Source: Gp6-AA40 sp032156805
Lineage (GTDB): Bacteria; Acidobacteriota; Vicinamibacteria; Vicinamibacterales; UBA2999
NCBI GenBank assembly: GCA_032156805.1
Contig: JALDXQ010000012.1
Span: 1-64,000, forward strand
Length of the DNA stretch: 64,000 bases
Reading direction: 5' to 3'
Part shown: one piece after another, positions 42,186-49,769 of the stretch
How the letters are laid out: each line of letters starts with the position of its first letter
How positions within the stretch are numbered: position 1 is the stretch's first letter
Notes under the pieces: model-generated
Told to the model about the DNA's origin: nothing
What the model saw: only the letters and a program-made list of their open reading frames with translations
Database searches by the model: none
Program-made: the position numbers and the translations under genes

Positions 42186-42925
42186 TGGTTCAGTTATCCG
42201 TCAACGTCAACAAAGTCGCCACGCTTCGCAACTCGCGAGGCGGGGCGATGCCGTCCGTTCTTGACGCCGTGCGGGTCTGTGTTGCTGCCGGTGTACCGGG
42301 CATCACCGTTCACCCGAGAGCTGACGCTCGCCACATCACGTCGAAGGATGTGTTCGAGGTGTCGGCCTTGCTACGCACGTTCGCCCGCGCCGTTGAATTC
42401 AATATCGAGGGTGATCCGCGGCCGGATCTCATCGCGCTCGTCCATGAGGTCAAGCCGACGCAGTGCACGCTCGTTCCGGTGCGACCGGGCGAGGTGACCA
42501 GTCAGGCTGGATGGTCGACCGACACGCCGAAGGAAGCCATGCGGCCGGTCGTAAGTGGGTTGCGCGACCTCGGCGTTCGGGTCAGCCTGTTCGTCGACCC
42601 GGAGGACACCGCGATTCGCTGGGCGGCTGACATGGGGGCCGATCGCGTCGAACTCTACACGGAACCGTTTGCACGGGCGTTCGAGAGCGGGCCGTCCGCG
42701 GCCGAGGCGTCGTACGCCATCTACTCTCGTGCCGCCGCCCTGGCGCACTCGCTTGGTTTGGGTATCAACGCCGGCCACGACCTGGATCTCGACAATCTGC
42801 AGATGTTTCGACGGTTGCCGCATTTGGCCGAGGTGTCGATTGGCCATGCGCTCGTGAGCCATGCCCTGTTCGTGGGGCTCGAGCGCAGCGTCCGGGAGTA
42901 TCTTGAGGTGCTGGCTGGAAGATAA
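42185..42925 (+). CDS. pdxJ: Pyridoxine 5'-phosphate synthase
   Basis: A 246-residue TIM-barrel enzyme that condenses 3-amino-2-oxopropyl phosphate with deoxyxylulose 5-phosphate in vitamin B6 synthesis. MVQLSVNVNKVATLRNSRGG carries the substrate loop, FNIEGDPRPDLI the catalytic Glu region, CTLVPVRPGEVTSQAGW the conserved strand and GHDLDLDNL the C-terminal His site; SIGHALVSHALF closes the barrel. An in-frame start 66 bases upstream lies in the repeat array and would add unlikely sequence, so the ATG at 42185 is used. There is no room for a normal ribosome-binding site other than the array itself. Confidence 0.94.
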   Translation: MVQLSVNVNKVATLRNSRGGAMPSVLDAVRVCVAAGVPGITVHPRADARHITSKDVFEVSALLRTFARAVEFNIEGDPRPDLIALVHEVKPTQCTLVPVRPGEVTSQAGWSTDTPKEAMRPVVSGLRDLGVRVSLFVDPEDTAIRWAADMGADRVELYTEPFARAFESGPSAAEASYAIYSRAAALAHSLGLGINAGHDLDLDNLQMFRRLPHLAEVSIGHALVSHALFVGLERSVREYLEVLAGR

Positions 42926-42928
42926 TTA

Positions 42929-42945
42929 GGGTCGGGACCCGACCC
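42929..42945. repeat. Palindrome GGGTCGGGACCCGACCC after pdxJ
   Basis: A 17-base near-palindrome between pdxJ and the TPR gene. Its GGGTC/GACCC arms relate it to other small hairpins at gene borders in this window. Confidence 0.65.
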
Positions 42946-42955
42946 ATTTACAGAT

Positions 42956-43573
42956 ATGAAATCTGAATCGATTGCGTACGTCGTTGCGGGCATATGTTTC
43001 GGCATCATCCTGGGCTGGGTGATCGGTACGCAGCAGGCCCGGCGGTCAGGTCCCGCGCCCGCGCCGACTGCGGCGGCTCAGCCCGGCACGGGCGGCACGG
43101 CGCAGCAACAACAGGCGCCCGTCCTTGACGAAGGGCGCGTGCAGGCACTGAACACAATTCTCCAGGGCGATCCGAAGAACGTGAATGCCACCGTGCAGCT
43201 CGGCAACGTCTACTTCGACGCCGAGCGATGGGACGATGCCATCAAGTGGTACAACCGCGCGCTCGAACTCGATCCACGCAATGCGGACGCCAGCACGGAC
43301 CTCGGCGTGAGCTATTACTACAGCAACAAGCCTGATGAGGCGCTCGCGCAATTCGAGAAGTCGCTTGCGATCAGCCCCACGCACACCAAGACGTTGCTGA
43401 ACAAGGGAATCGTGCTGGCCTTCGGCAAACAGGACCTGAAAGCGGCGGCGACCGAGTGGCAGAAGGTGGTCGACCTGGCGCCGGAAAGCCCGGAGGGCCA
43501 GGCGGCGCGCCGCGCGCTCGAAGGGATTCGGTCGGCCCACGCGAACGAGGGTTCGGCCGCGGGCAATCCGTGA
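42956..43573 (+). CDS. Membrane-anchored TPR protein
   Basis: A 205-residue protein with an N-terminal membrane helix (AYVVAGICFGIILGWVIG, about residues 7-24), an Ala/Pro/Gln-rich linker, and three or four tetratricopeptide repeats (for example AERWDDAIKWYNRALELDPR, NKPDEALAQFEKSLAISPT). TPRs mediate protein contacts. Its stop overlaps the GTG of the YHS-domain gene by four bases, and that gene in turn overlaps the aldolase start, so it may belong to the microcompartment operon, but its role there is unclear. Confidence 0.8.
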   Translation: MKSESIAYVVAGICFGIILGWVIGTQQARRSGPAPAPTAAAQPGTGGTAQQQQAPVLDEGRVQALNTILQGDPKNVNATVQLGNVYFDAERWDDAIKWYNRALELDPRNADASTDLGVSYYYSNKPDEALAQFEKSLAISPTHTKTLLNKGIVLAFGKQDLKAAATEWQKVVDLAPESPEGQAARRALEGIRSAHANEGSAAGNP

Positions 43574-43833
43574 CACGCGTCGTCCTTCTCGGCCTCCTGC
43601 TGCTGGCGCTCGCGTGGGCATTCTGGCGCCTGGTGGACGGCGTGATTGAAACATTCGGCGGCACGACGAGCAGCCGGGCGCAGAAAAAACGGCGTGCCTC
43701 TCCCGTCAAACTGGTTCGTGATCCAGTATGCGGGACGTGGGTGTCGCCAGCGAACTCGAGGTTCCTGCAGGTCGGCGAAGCCACCCACTACTTCTGTTCC
43801 GACGACTGTCGCAAGAAGTTTCAGAGCCGATGA
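43570..43833 (+). CDS. Small membrane protein with YHS-like metal-binding domain
   Basis: An 87-residue protein from a GTG at 43570: one N-terminal membrane helix (VVLLGLLLLALAWAFW), a basic linker, then DPVCGTWVSPANSRF...HYFCSDDCRKKF, the Cys pattern of YHS/TRASH metal-binding domains. Such domains bind metals such as copper or iron. It overlaps the upstream TPR gene and the downstream aldolase gene by four bases each. The cytoplasmic or periplasmic side of the domain cannot be told. A role in supplying metal to the zinc-type aldolase would be speculation. Confidence 0.75.
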   Translation: MTRVVLLGLLLLALAWAFWRLVDGVIETFGGTTSSRAQKKRRASPVKLVRDPVCGTWVSPANSRFLQVGEATHYFCSDDCRKKFQSR

Positions 43834-44687
43834 GCACCCGCGTCGAGGAACAGCTTCGTGCCGAGATCGTCGAAGCCGGCCGGCGTATGTACGCACGCGG
43901 ATATGTGGCCAGCAATGACGGCAACATCAGTGCGCGCCTCGACGATTCACGACTGATCACCACGCCGAAGAGCGTCTCGAAGGGCTTCATGACGCCGGAC
44001 ATGATGGTCGTCGTCGACCACGACGGCAAGAAGCTGACGGGCGATCGCGATCCATCGTCCGAGTTGCCGATGCATCTCGAGATTTATCGCAATCGGCCGG
44101 ACGTCAACGCCGTCGTCCATGCGCATCCTCCGCTGGCGACCGGGTTTGCCGTTGCGGGCATCCCGCTGACCCGCGCGGTCCTTGCCGAAGTTGTGACGAC
44201 GCTCGGAAGCATCCCGATCGCCGAATACGGCACGCCCTCGACCGCCGAGCTGCCAGCCGCGGTCCGCAAGTACATCAAGGCGCACGACGGTCTGCTCCTC
44301 GCCAACCACGGTGCTGTCACCTGTTGCCGCAGCGTGATGACGGCGTACTACAAGATGGAGACGATCGAGCACTTCGCCAAGATCAGCCTCGTTGCGCGTC
44401 TGCTCGGACGCGAGCATCTGATTTCCCGGGAGGAAGTGGAGCGGCTTCAGGGCCTCCGCGGTATGTATGGCATTGCGGCGCCGGCGCCCTTGTGTGCTGA
44501 TGGATCCGAGGGGGCACTCGATCAAGTGTTGTGTCAGGTCCTCGAAGCGCCGGAATCGAGCACGGAACGGCTCGTTCCCGACGTGTCCGCGACGCTGCAG
44601 CGCGCAAGCAGAGACGGAGAAATTCGGCTAACATACGGCGAACTCACGGCGCTTATCACGGACGCCGTCAAGAACCTTCGGGACTGA
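43830..44687 (+). CDS. Class II aldolase (fuculose/rhamnulose-phosphate aldolase type), BMC-associated
   Basis: A 285-residue protein from the ATG at 43830. The zinc ligands of class II aldolase/adducin enzymes are His97 and His99 (VVHAHPP) and His160 (ANHGAV); SNDGNISARL and STAELPAAV are family motifs. Such enzymes cleave sugar phosphates such as fuculose 1-phosphate to dihydroxyacetone phosphate plus an aldehyde. The C-terminal 75 residues exceed the usual core and end in an amphipathic helix (TYGELTALITDAVKNLRD) resembling a shell-targeting peptide. The next four genes encode BMC shell proteins. Confidence 0.87.
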   Translation: MSTRVEEQLRAEIVEAGRRMYARGYVASNDGNISARLDDSRLITTPKSVSKGFMTPDMMVVVDHDGKKLTGDRDPSSELPMHLEIYRNRPDVNAVVHAHPPLATGFAVAGIPLTRAVLAEVVTTLGSIPIAEYGTPSTAELPAAVRKYIKAHDGLLLANHGAVTCCRSVMTAYYKMETIEHFAKISLVARLLGREHLISREEVERLQGLRGMYGIAAPAPLCADGSEGALDQVLCQVLEAPESSTERLVPDVSATLQRASRDGEIRLTYGELTALITDAVKNLRD

Positions 44688-44695
44688 GAGGCAGC

Positions 44696-44986
44696 ATGGG
44701 CGAGGCGTTAGGAATGGTGGAGACCAAGGGGCTGGTCGCCATGATCGAGGCGGCCGACGCGATGGTCAAAGCCGCGAAAGTCACGCTGGTGGGCTGGGAG
44801 AAGATCGGCGCCGGCTACGTGACCGCGATCGTTCGTGGTGACGTTGCGGCCGTGAAAGCTGCCACTGATGCCGGTGCAGCCGCGGCTCGTCGCGTGGGTG
44901 AACTCGTGTCGGTGCACGTCATTCCACGTCCGCATGCCAACCTCGAGGACACGCTCCCGATCGGCAAGGCCGCGACCACCAAGTGA
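44696..44986 (+). CDS. BMC-H hexameric microcompartment shell protein
   Basis: A 96-residue single BMC domain starting GMVETKGLVAMIEAADAMVKAA, with KVTLVGWEKIGAGYVTAIVRGDVAAV and SVHVIPRPH, all typical of hexameric shell proteins (EutM/PduA type). Hexamers tile the facets of the protein shell, with central pores for small metabolites. The ATG at 44696 follows GAGAGGCAGC. It is the only BMC-H gene in the window, followed by three pentamer genes, so facets may be made of one building block. Confidence 0.96.
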   Translation: MGEALGMVETKGLVAMIEAADAMVKAAKVTLVGWEKIGAGYVTAIVRGDVAAVKAATDAGAAAARRVGELVSVHVIPRPHANLEDTLPIGKAATTK

Positions 44987-45006
44987 TATTGACTCGGGCG
45001 CGTTAA

Positions 45007-45282
45007 ATGATTCTGGCCCGCGTTGTCGGGACGGTGGTCGCCACGCGGAAGGATCCGCGACTCGTCAGCAACAAGCTGCTCGTGGCCCGTCCCATGGATC
45101 CACACGGAAAAGCTGAAGGGAACTACCTCGTTGCGGTGGACACTGTTGATGCCGGCGTCGGCGAAACGGTGCTCATCGTCAGCGGAAGCTCGGCCCGGAT
45201 GGCCTCGGGGATGAAGGACTGCCCCGTGGACGCCGCGATCATCGGCATTGTGGACCAGGTCGAAGTGAACGACGGTCACTGA
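45007..45282 (+). CDS. BMC-P pentameric vertex protein, copy 1
   Basis: A 91-residue EutN/CcmL-family protein: MILARVVGTVVATRKDPRL, NKLLVARPMD, VDTVDAGVGETVLIVSGSSAR and IIGIVDQVEV. Pentamers cap the twelve vertices of the microcompartment. It contains one Cys (KDCPVDAA). It lies 20 bases after the BMC-H gene and 5 bases before the second pentamer gene. Confidence 0.94.
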   Translation: MILARVVGTVVATRKDPRLVSNKLLVARPMDPHGKAEGNYLVAVDTVDAGVGETVLIVSGSSARMASGMKDCPVDAAIIGIVDQVEVNDGH

Positions 45283-45287
45283 TTGCC

Positions 45288-45557
45288 GTGCAGATTGCGA
45301 AGGTCATCGGCGACGTCGTGACGACGGTCAAGGACGCAAACCTGAACGGCATCAAGCTCCTGCTGCTTCAGCCGCTCGATGCCGATGGCAAGTCGACAGG
45401 CAGGACGCTCGTGGCCGTTGACGCGGTTGGAGCTGGCGTTGGTGAGACCGTGTTCTTCGTGCGCGGCAAAGAGGCAGCCTTCCCATTCCATCCGGTCGAG
45501 GTGCCGGCCGACGCGGGCATCGTCGGGATCGTCGATCATTGGGACGTTGAGCGATAG
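45288..45557 (+). CDS. BMC-P pentameric vertex protein, copy 2
   Basis: An 89-residue EutN/CcmL-family protein from a GTG: MQIAKVIGDVVTTVKDANL, GIKLLLLQPLD, VDAVGAGVGETVFFVRGKEA and GIVGIVDHWDV. It differs from the other two mainly in the loop before the last strand (AFPFHPVEVPADA). The stop directly abuts the ATG of copy 3. Confidence 0.94.
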   Translation: MQIAKVIGDVVTTVKDANLNGIKLLLLQPLDADGKSTGRTLVAVDAVGAGVGETVFFVRGKEAAFPFHPVEVPADAGIVGIVDHWDVER

Positions 45558-45830
45558 ATGCAACTTGCCCGTGTTGTAGGCACAGTCGTGGCGACGCAGA
45601 AGCACGCGGCGTTCGAAGGCGCCAAGCTGCTGCTCGTTCAGCCGGTCGCGCTCGACGACACCCCACGTGGAACCGCGCTCCTGGCTGTTGATTCCGTTGG
45701 CGCCGGTGTGAACGAAAAGGTGCTGATCGTGATGGAAGGTCGCGCCGCGGGTGAGGCGCTGGGGCGCAAGGGAGCGCCGGTCGATGCCGCGATCGTTGGC
45801 ATTGTCGATCGGCTGGACATATACGAATGA
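45558..45830 (+). CDS. BMC-P pentameric vertex protein, copy 3
   Basis: A 90-residue EutN/CcmL-family protein: MQLARVVGTVVATQKHAAF, GAKLLLVQPV, VDSVGAGVNEKVLIVMEGRA and AIVGIVDRLDIYE. It is closer to copies 1 and 2 than to other families, but the three differ at many positions, so the set is not a recent duplication. Its stop overlaps the start of the small Cys/His protein by four bases. Confidence 0.94.
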   Translation: MQLARVVGTVVATQKHAAFEGAKLLLVQPVALDDTPRGTALLAVDSVGAGVNEKVLIVMEGRAAGEALGRKGAPVDAAIVGIVDRLDIYE

Positions 45831-46054
45831 CCGAGCCTGAACTGCGCGCCCTGGTCCGTGATGTCATCGCGCGCCACGTCCATCCCGAGGGAGCCGCGCA
45901 GAACAGCGTCGCTGGTGTGGCGACCTCTTCGCGCGTGCACGCCAGTCACGCGATGTTCACGTTGCCTGAAGGCTCCGATACCGATGGTCCCTGCCTCATC
46001 GAGCCCGCCGTCATGTGCAATCACTGCGGCTACTGCAAGTCTTACGGCCACTGA
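45827..46054 (+). CDS. Small Cys/His-rich protein with N-terminal amphipathic helix, BMC locus
   Basis: A 75-residue protein of unknown family. Residues 3-18 (EPELRALVRDVIARHV) form a probable amphipathic helix like the encapsulation peptides that target enzymes to BMC shells. A Ser/His-rich middle follows, then a C-terminal metal-site-like cluster CNHCGYCKSYGH (three Cys in C-x2-C-x2-C, plus His). It could be a cofactor or iron-sulfur carrier inside the shell, or an assembly factor. No match to a named domain is recognised. It is coupled to the third BMC-P gene by a four-base overlap. Confidence 0.75.
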   Translation: MTEPELRALVRDVIARHVHPEGAAQNSVAGVATSSRVHASHAMFTLPEGSDTDGPCLIEPAVMCNHCGYCKSYGH

Positions 46055-46057
46055 TCC

Positions 46058-46999
46058 TTGTCGAAACCACTCGTTCTCGTTACCAGACGAATTCCGTCGG
46101 CGGTGCTCGAAAAGCTCGAAGCGGTCTGCGACGTTGAGATGCACCGCCAGGGCGACCTGCCGCGCGAAGAGCTCGTCTCGCGGGTCGTGGGGAAGCAGGG
46201 CCTGCTGTCAGTCGTGACAGACACAATCGACCGGCCCGTATTCGAGGCCGGTCGTGCCTTGAAGGTCGTGTCGACCATCGCCGTCGGCTACAACAACATC
46301 GATGTGACAGCCGCGCGCGAACACAAGGTGATCGTCACCAACACGCCGGATGTTCTCACCGAGGCCGCTGCCGATCTCACGTGGTCGTTAATCCTGAGCA
46401 TGACCCGACGCATCGTCGAAGGCGATCGTCTGACTCGTCGCGGTGCCTGGAAGGGGTTCGCGCTGGACTTCATGCTGGGCACCGATCTGCGAGGCAAGCA
46501 ACTCGGGATTATCGGGTTCGGCAGAATCGGGCAAGCGGTCGCGGCGAAAGCGTCCACCTTCGGGATGCACGTCGCCTTTTCGTCGCGAACGGCGAGCTCG
46601 TCACCTCTCGGTGAGGTGATGCCACTCGATCGTCTTCTGTCGACATCCGATGTCGTCACGCTGCACTGTCCGCTCACGCCCGAGACACGGCATCTCATCA
46701 ACCAGACGACGCTGGCGAGGATGAAGAGAACGGCGTACCTGGTCAATGCTTCACGTGGACCGGTTGTCGATGAGGCCGCGCTGGTCTGGGCGCTCGAGAA
46801 CCACCTCATCGCCGGAGCGGCGCTGGATGTCTATGAGCGAGAGCCCGAGATTCACAAGGGACTGTTCGCGCTCGAGAACGTCGTGCTGTCGCCGCATCTG
46901 GGAAGTTCGACGATTGAAACCCGCACGACGATGATCCACCTGGCTGTGGACAACATCATTGCTGTTCTGTCTGGGAAGACGGCGCTCACACCGGTTTAG
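46058..46999 (+). CDS. D-2-hydroxyacid dehydrogenase (glyoxylate/hydroxypyruvate reductase type)
   Basis: A 313-residue NAD(P)-dependent enzyme started at a TTG. The Rossmann motif is LGIIGFGRIGQAVA (about residues 148-161); VSTIAVGYNNID, the active-site Arg region LVNASRGPVVDE, the Glu in YEREPEIH and the His in LSPHLGSSTIETR match the family. It may reduce or oxidise a 2-hydroxyacid derived from aldolase chemistry (glycolate, lactate or glycerate), but substrate is undetermined. It directly follows the BMC genes (3-base gap). No signal for shell targeting is seen at the N-terminus. Confidence 0.9.
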   Translation: MSKPLVLVTRRIPSAVLEKLEAVCDVEMHRQGDLPREELVSRVVGKQGLLSVVTDTIDRPVFEAGRALKVVSTIAVGYNNIDVTAAREHKVIVTNTPDVLTEAAADLTWSLILSMTRRIVEGDRLTRRGAWKGFALDFMLGTDLRGKQLGIIGFGRIGQAVAAKASTFGMHVAFSSRTASSSPLGEVMPLDRLLSTSDVVTLHCPLTPETRHLINQTTLARMKRTAYLVNASRGPVVDEAALVWALENHLIAGAALDVYEREPEIHKGLFALENVVLSPHLGSSTIETRTTMIHLAVDNIIAVLSGKTALTPV

Positions 47000-47015
47000 A
47001 TAGGTTCACGGAGAG

Positions 47016-47054
47016 GCGGGTCTTCCCTGGCCTGAGCGGAGAAGGCAGACCCGC
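47016..47054. terminator. Hairpin between convergent dehydrogenase and peptidase genes
   Basis: GCGGGTCT and AGACCCGC form an 8-bp stem with a 23-base loop in the gap between two convergent genes. No T-run follows, so factor-independent termination is only possible, not shown. Confidence 0.45.
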
Positions 47055-47056
47055 TG

Positions 47057-48436
47057 TCACGGGAGCAGCTTGACTGCTGGTCGCTGCGCTCTTCGCTCGA
47101 CGTATGCGGCGATGAGGCTTTCGTGCCCGTCCGCACCGACCGCCGCCACGCCAAAGACATGGTCGTCGATTGACACCCCTGGCAGTACGAACTGAGTCTG
47201 ATTCCCGACCAGGCGCGAGTGTGTCCAGTCGCTGGCCCATGCGTCGCGCCAGTAGATCCGATATCCCGTCGCGCCAGGCGCCGCGTGCCACTGAAGGTTG
47301 GCGTCGTAGCCAGAGGGTTGGCGTCCGATCGTCGCTTGTCCGCGATCATTCGTCACAACCGGGACGGGAGGCGCCAGAGCGAGTGCCGCCAGGCTCACGA
47401 CGTTCACCCGTGCGTTTCGAGACAGGTAGTCGACATCGACGCCGTCAACCGTATCGAGCGCCGAATGCTGCTTGGCGAAGTTCTCGTTGGATTCGCGAAA
47501 CGCAACTGCCGGATGCCCGTGATCGTTGAAGGATGTGTGATCGCTGCCACGGCTGAAGCGATCCGGGCGCGCCATCAACCGTATGCGATGCGATGGCACA
47601 TACAGTGCGCCCACACGAGCGATGTATCGAGCCAGCGAACGTGACGGGGAGTCCTCCGGCCCCTCGGAATACAAGCGCACCGACTCGCTGTCGATGACGC
47701 CATTACCGCCAAGCGAATTGCCGACAATGTCGTTATTGATGTTGGCTTCGACAACGGTCTGGTCGAAGTCCAGCTTCTGAGCGTGAGCCCTGGATCCGAC
47801 GAGTCCCTGTTCTTCTCCGGCCCAGAGCGCGAAGACGATCGTGGCGTCGAACTCGATCCCGCTCGTGGCGAGTACGCGCGCCAACTCGAGAGTCAGTGCC
47901 GTGCCGCTGCCGTTGTCGTTGGCTCCCGGCGCATCGACGTCGTAGTCCTGATCCGCGCGCAGTTGTGGATCTGCAGGTGGCGTTTGACCGGTGGTGCGAG
48001 TGTTCGCGCCGATCTGACCGGCGCCACCGATGTTCACTGTGTCGTAGTGGGCGGTCAGATAGATTCGCCGCGGACTCTTGCCTGGCAGAACCGCCAGAAC
48101 ATTTCTGAGCTCAACGTCCCGGGTGATGCGCCCCTCTTTGGCGACGCGATAGGTGTCGAACGACACCTGCAGCCTCGGGCTCGCGCGACGGAGCTCGTCG
48201 AAGATCCACTGACGGGCCGCGCCGATCCCTCGCGTGGTCGACGTGGTGCCAGACAGCGTGTTGCGCGTGCCGAAAGAAGCAAGCGTGCTGACGAGTTCTC
48301 GGATTCTTTCAGAGGAGACGGCCGATGCCAGCTGCTCCAGTCGCGGGTCCGCTTCGGCTGGAGTCTGCGCGAGCGACGGGCGCGGGAGGAGTGCGAAGGC
48401 GGCAAGTAGCGCCAGGGTGGTTCGGGGCAGTCTCAT
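47057..48436 (-). CDS. Secreted M28-family zinc aminopeptidase
   Basis: About 459 residues from the ATG complementary to 48434-48436, which gives a clean signal peptide (TTLALLAAFALLPRPSLAQ). The frame is open upstream but unlikely to be translated. The M28 metal ligands appear in LTAHYDTV, ANDNGSGTALTLELARV, WAGEEQGLVGS, ANINNDIVGN and GSDHTSFNDHG. M28 enzymes remove N-terminal residues from peptides outside the cytoplasm. The C-terminal 90 residues resemble a fibronectin-like module (GYRIYWRDAWASDW). Confidence 0.9.
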   Translation of the reverse strand: MRLPRTTLALLAAFALLPRPSLAQTPAEADPRLEQLASAVSSERIRELVSTLASFGTRNTLSGTTSTTRGIGAARQWIFDELRRASPRLQVSFDTYRVAKEGRITRDVELRNVLAVLPGKSPRRIYLTAHYDTVNIGGAGQIGANTRTTGQTPPADPQLRADQDYDVDAPGANDNGSGTALTLELARVLATSGIEFDATIVFALWAGEEQGLVGSRAHAQKLDFDQTVVEANINNDIVGNSLGGNGVIDSESVRLYSEGPEDSPSRSLARYIARVGALYVPSHRIRLMARPDRFSRGSDHTSFNDHGHPAVAFRESNENFAKQHSALDTVDGVDVDYLSRNARVNVVSLAALALAPPVPVVTNDRGQATIGRQPSGYDANLQWHAAPGATGYRIYWRDAWASDWTHSRLVGNQTQFVLPGVSIDDHVFGVAAVGADGHESLIAAYVERRAQRPAVKLLP

Positions 48437-48475
48437 TAGCAGAGAATAGACGGAATCCAGCCTCAGAATTCCAAC

Positions 48476-49150
48476 ATGAAGATCCAGCGGGAATTCAGAC
48501 CAGAGCCGCGGTCGGTCGACCGGATTATGCGGACGATCGGCCGATCGATCAGCGGGATGGAACTTCCCGCGGTGGAGAAGATCTCGGAAAGTCAGGCGGA
48601 GAATCCCTTTCAGATTCTCATCGCGACGCTGCTGTCGGCACGGACTCAGGACGCGACCACACATGCGGCGTCGACGCGGTTGTTCAAGCGGGCGCGTACT
48701 CCACGAGCGCTCGCCCGGCTTCCGGTGAGCGAGATCGAACAGCTGATCTATCCCGTCGGTTTCTACCGGAACAAGGCTCGTCACGTCAAAGCCAGCTGCG
48801 AGAAGCTGGTCGCTGATTTCCGCGGGCAGGTGCCGTCAACCATGGAGGACCTCGTGACCCTGCCGGGAGTGGGTCGCAAGACGGCGAATCTCGTGCTCAT
48901 CGTCGGATTCAAGAGCTTGCGCAACATCTGTGTGGACATCCACGTTCATCGCATCTCGAATCGCCTCGGCTGGGTGAAGACCGAGCATCCCGAGCAGACG
49001 GAACAGGCGCTATATGGTGCGATCCCAGCGCGTTGGTGGCCGTTGATCAATCTCTACCTCGTGACATGGGGACAGAATGTCTGCCGTCCCGTCCGTCCCC
49101 GGTGCGGGGATTGCGCCGTCTCTAGAGATTGTCAAAAAATTGGACTATAA
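48476..49150 (+). CDS. nth: Endonuclease III
   Basis: A 224-residue DNA glycosylase/AP lyase for oxidised pyrimidines. The helix-hairpin-helix LPGVGRKTANLVL carries the catalytic Lys, VDIHVHRISNRLGW has the catalytic Asp, and the C-terminal iron-sulfur cluster has C-x6-C-x2-C-x5-C (CRPVRPRCGDCAVSRDC). The length is normal. It is divergent from the M28 gene with a 39-base gap, and the next gene starts one base after the stop. Confidence 0.94.
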   Translation: MKIQREFRPEPRSVDRIMRTIGRSISGMELPAVEKISESQAENPFQILIATLLSARTQDATTHAASTRLFKRARTPRALARLPVSEIEQLIYPVGFYRNKARHVKASCEKLVADFRGQVPSTMEDLVTLPGVGRKTANLVLIVGFKSLRNICVDIHVHRISNRLGWVKTEHPEQTEQALYGAIPARWWPLINLYLVTWGQNVCRPVRPRCGDCAVSRDCQKIGL

Positions 49151-49151
49151 G

Positions 49152-49769
49152 ATGCGTATGAAACGAGCCATCGCGATCGTCGCGGCAGTTGCTGTTCTGG
49201 GTGTCTCAGCCGAGATCCTGTTCGCCCAGGCGGGTACGGAGAAGCCTTCTGCCAAAGGGGCTGCACCAACCGCACCAGTCGCACCCCGTCGATCACCAGG
49301 TGCGGGGCCCATCATCGTCTTCGAGACCATGAAGGGCAGTTTCGAGGTTGAAACCTATCCGACCGAAGCGCCGAAGACCGTCGAGCACATCCTCGCACTG
49401 GTCAAGCGGAACTTCTACAACGGCCTTCGAATCCATAGATATGAGCCAGGCTTCGTCGTTCAGTGGGGCGATCCGCAGACGCGCGACATGACGAAGAAAG
49501 ATCTCTGGGGCACTGGCGGCAGCGGGAAGGCGATCGGCGTCTCCGAAGTCAGTCCGAAGCGGACCCACCAGACCGGGGCGGTTGCCGCGGCCTACGCAGG
49601 AGACCCGCGCATGGCCGACAGTCAGATCTATGTCGTCCTCTCGCCCCAGCCGCAGCTGAACCGCACGTTCACCGTCTGGGGGCAGGTGATTTCCGGGATG
49701 AACGTCGTGACTCAGCTCAGGGTTCCCGATCGGATTCAACGGGCGACAATAAAAGCTCCCGCGAAGTAG
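49152..49769 (+). CDS. Exported cyclophilin-type peptidylprolyl isomerase
   Basis: A 205-residue protein from the ATG at 49152, with a signal peptide (about residues 4-24, IAIVAAVAVLGVSAEILFAQ), an Ala/Pro linker and a cyclophilin domain from about residue 52: FETMKGSFEVETYPTEAPKTVEH, FYNGLRIHRYEPGFVVQWGDP and FTVWGQVISGMNVV. It would assist folding of exported proteins. The catalytic Arg lies in GLRIHRYEPGF (family position RVIP). Its 3' end overlaps the convergent DUF72 gene by 53 bases. Confidence 0.88.
   Translation: MRMKRAIAIVAAVAVLGVSAEILFAQAGTEKPSAKGAAPTAPVAPRRSPGAGPIIVFETMKGSFEVETYPTEAPKTVEHILALVKRNFYNGLRIHRYEPGFVVQWGDPQTRDMTKKDLWGTGGSGKAIGVSEVSPKRTHQTGAVAAAYAGDPRMADSQIYVVLSPQPQLNRTFTVWGQVISGMNVVTQLRVPDRIQRATIKAPAK

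Noticed and set aside
48437..48784. N-terminal extension of the M28 peptidase frame
   Set aside because: It is antisense to nth and would bury the signal peptide 116 residues inside the protein.
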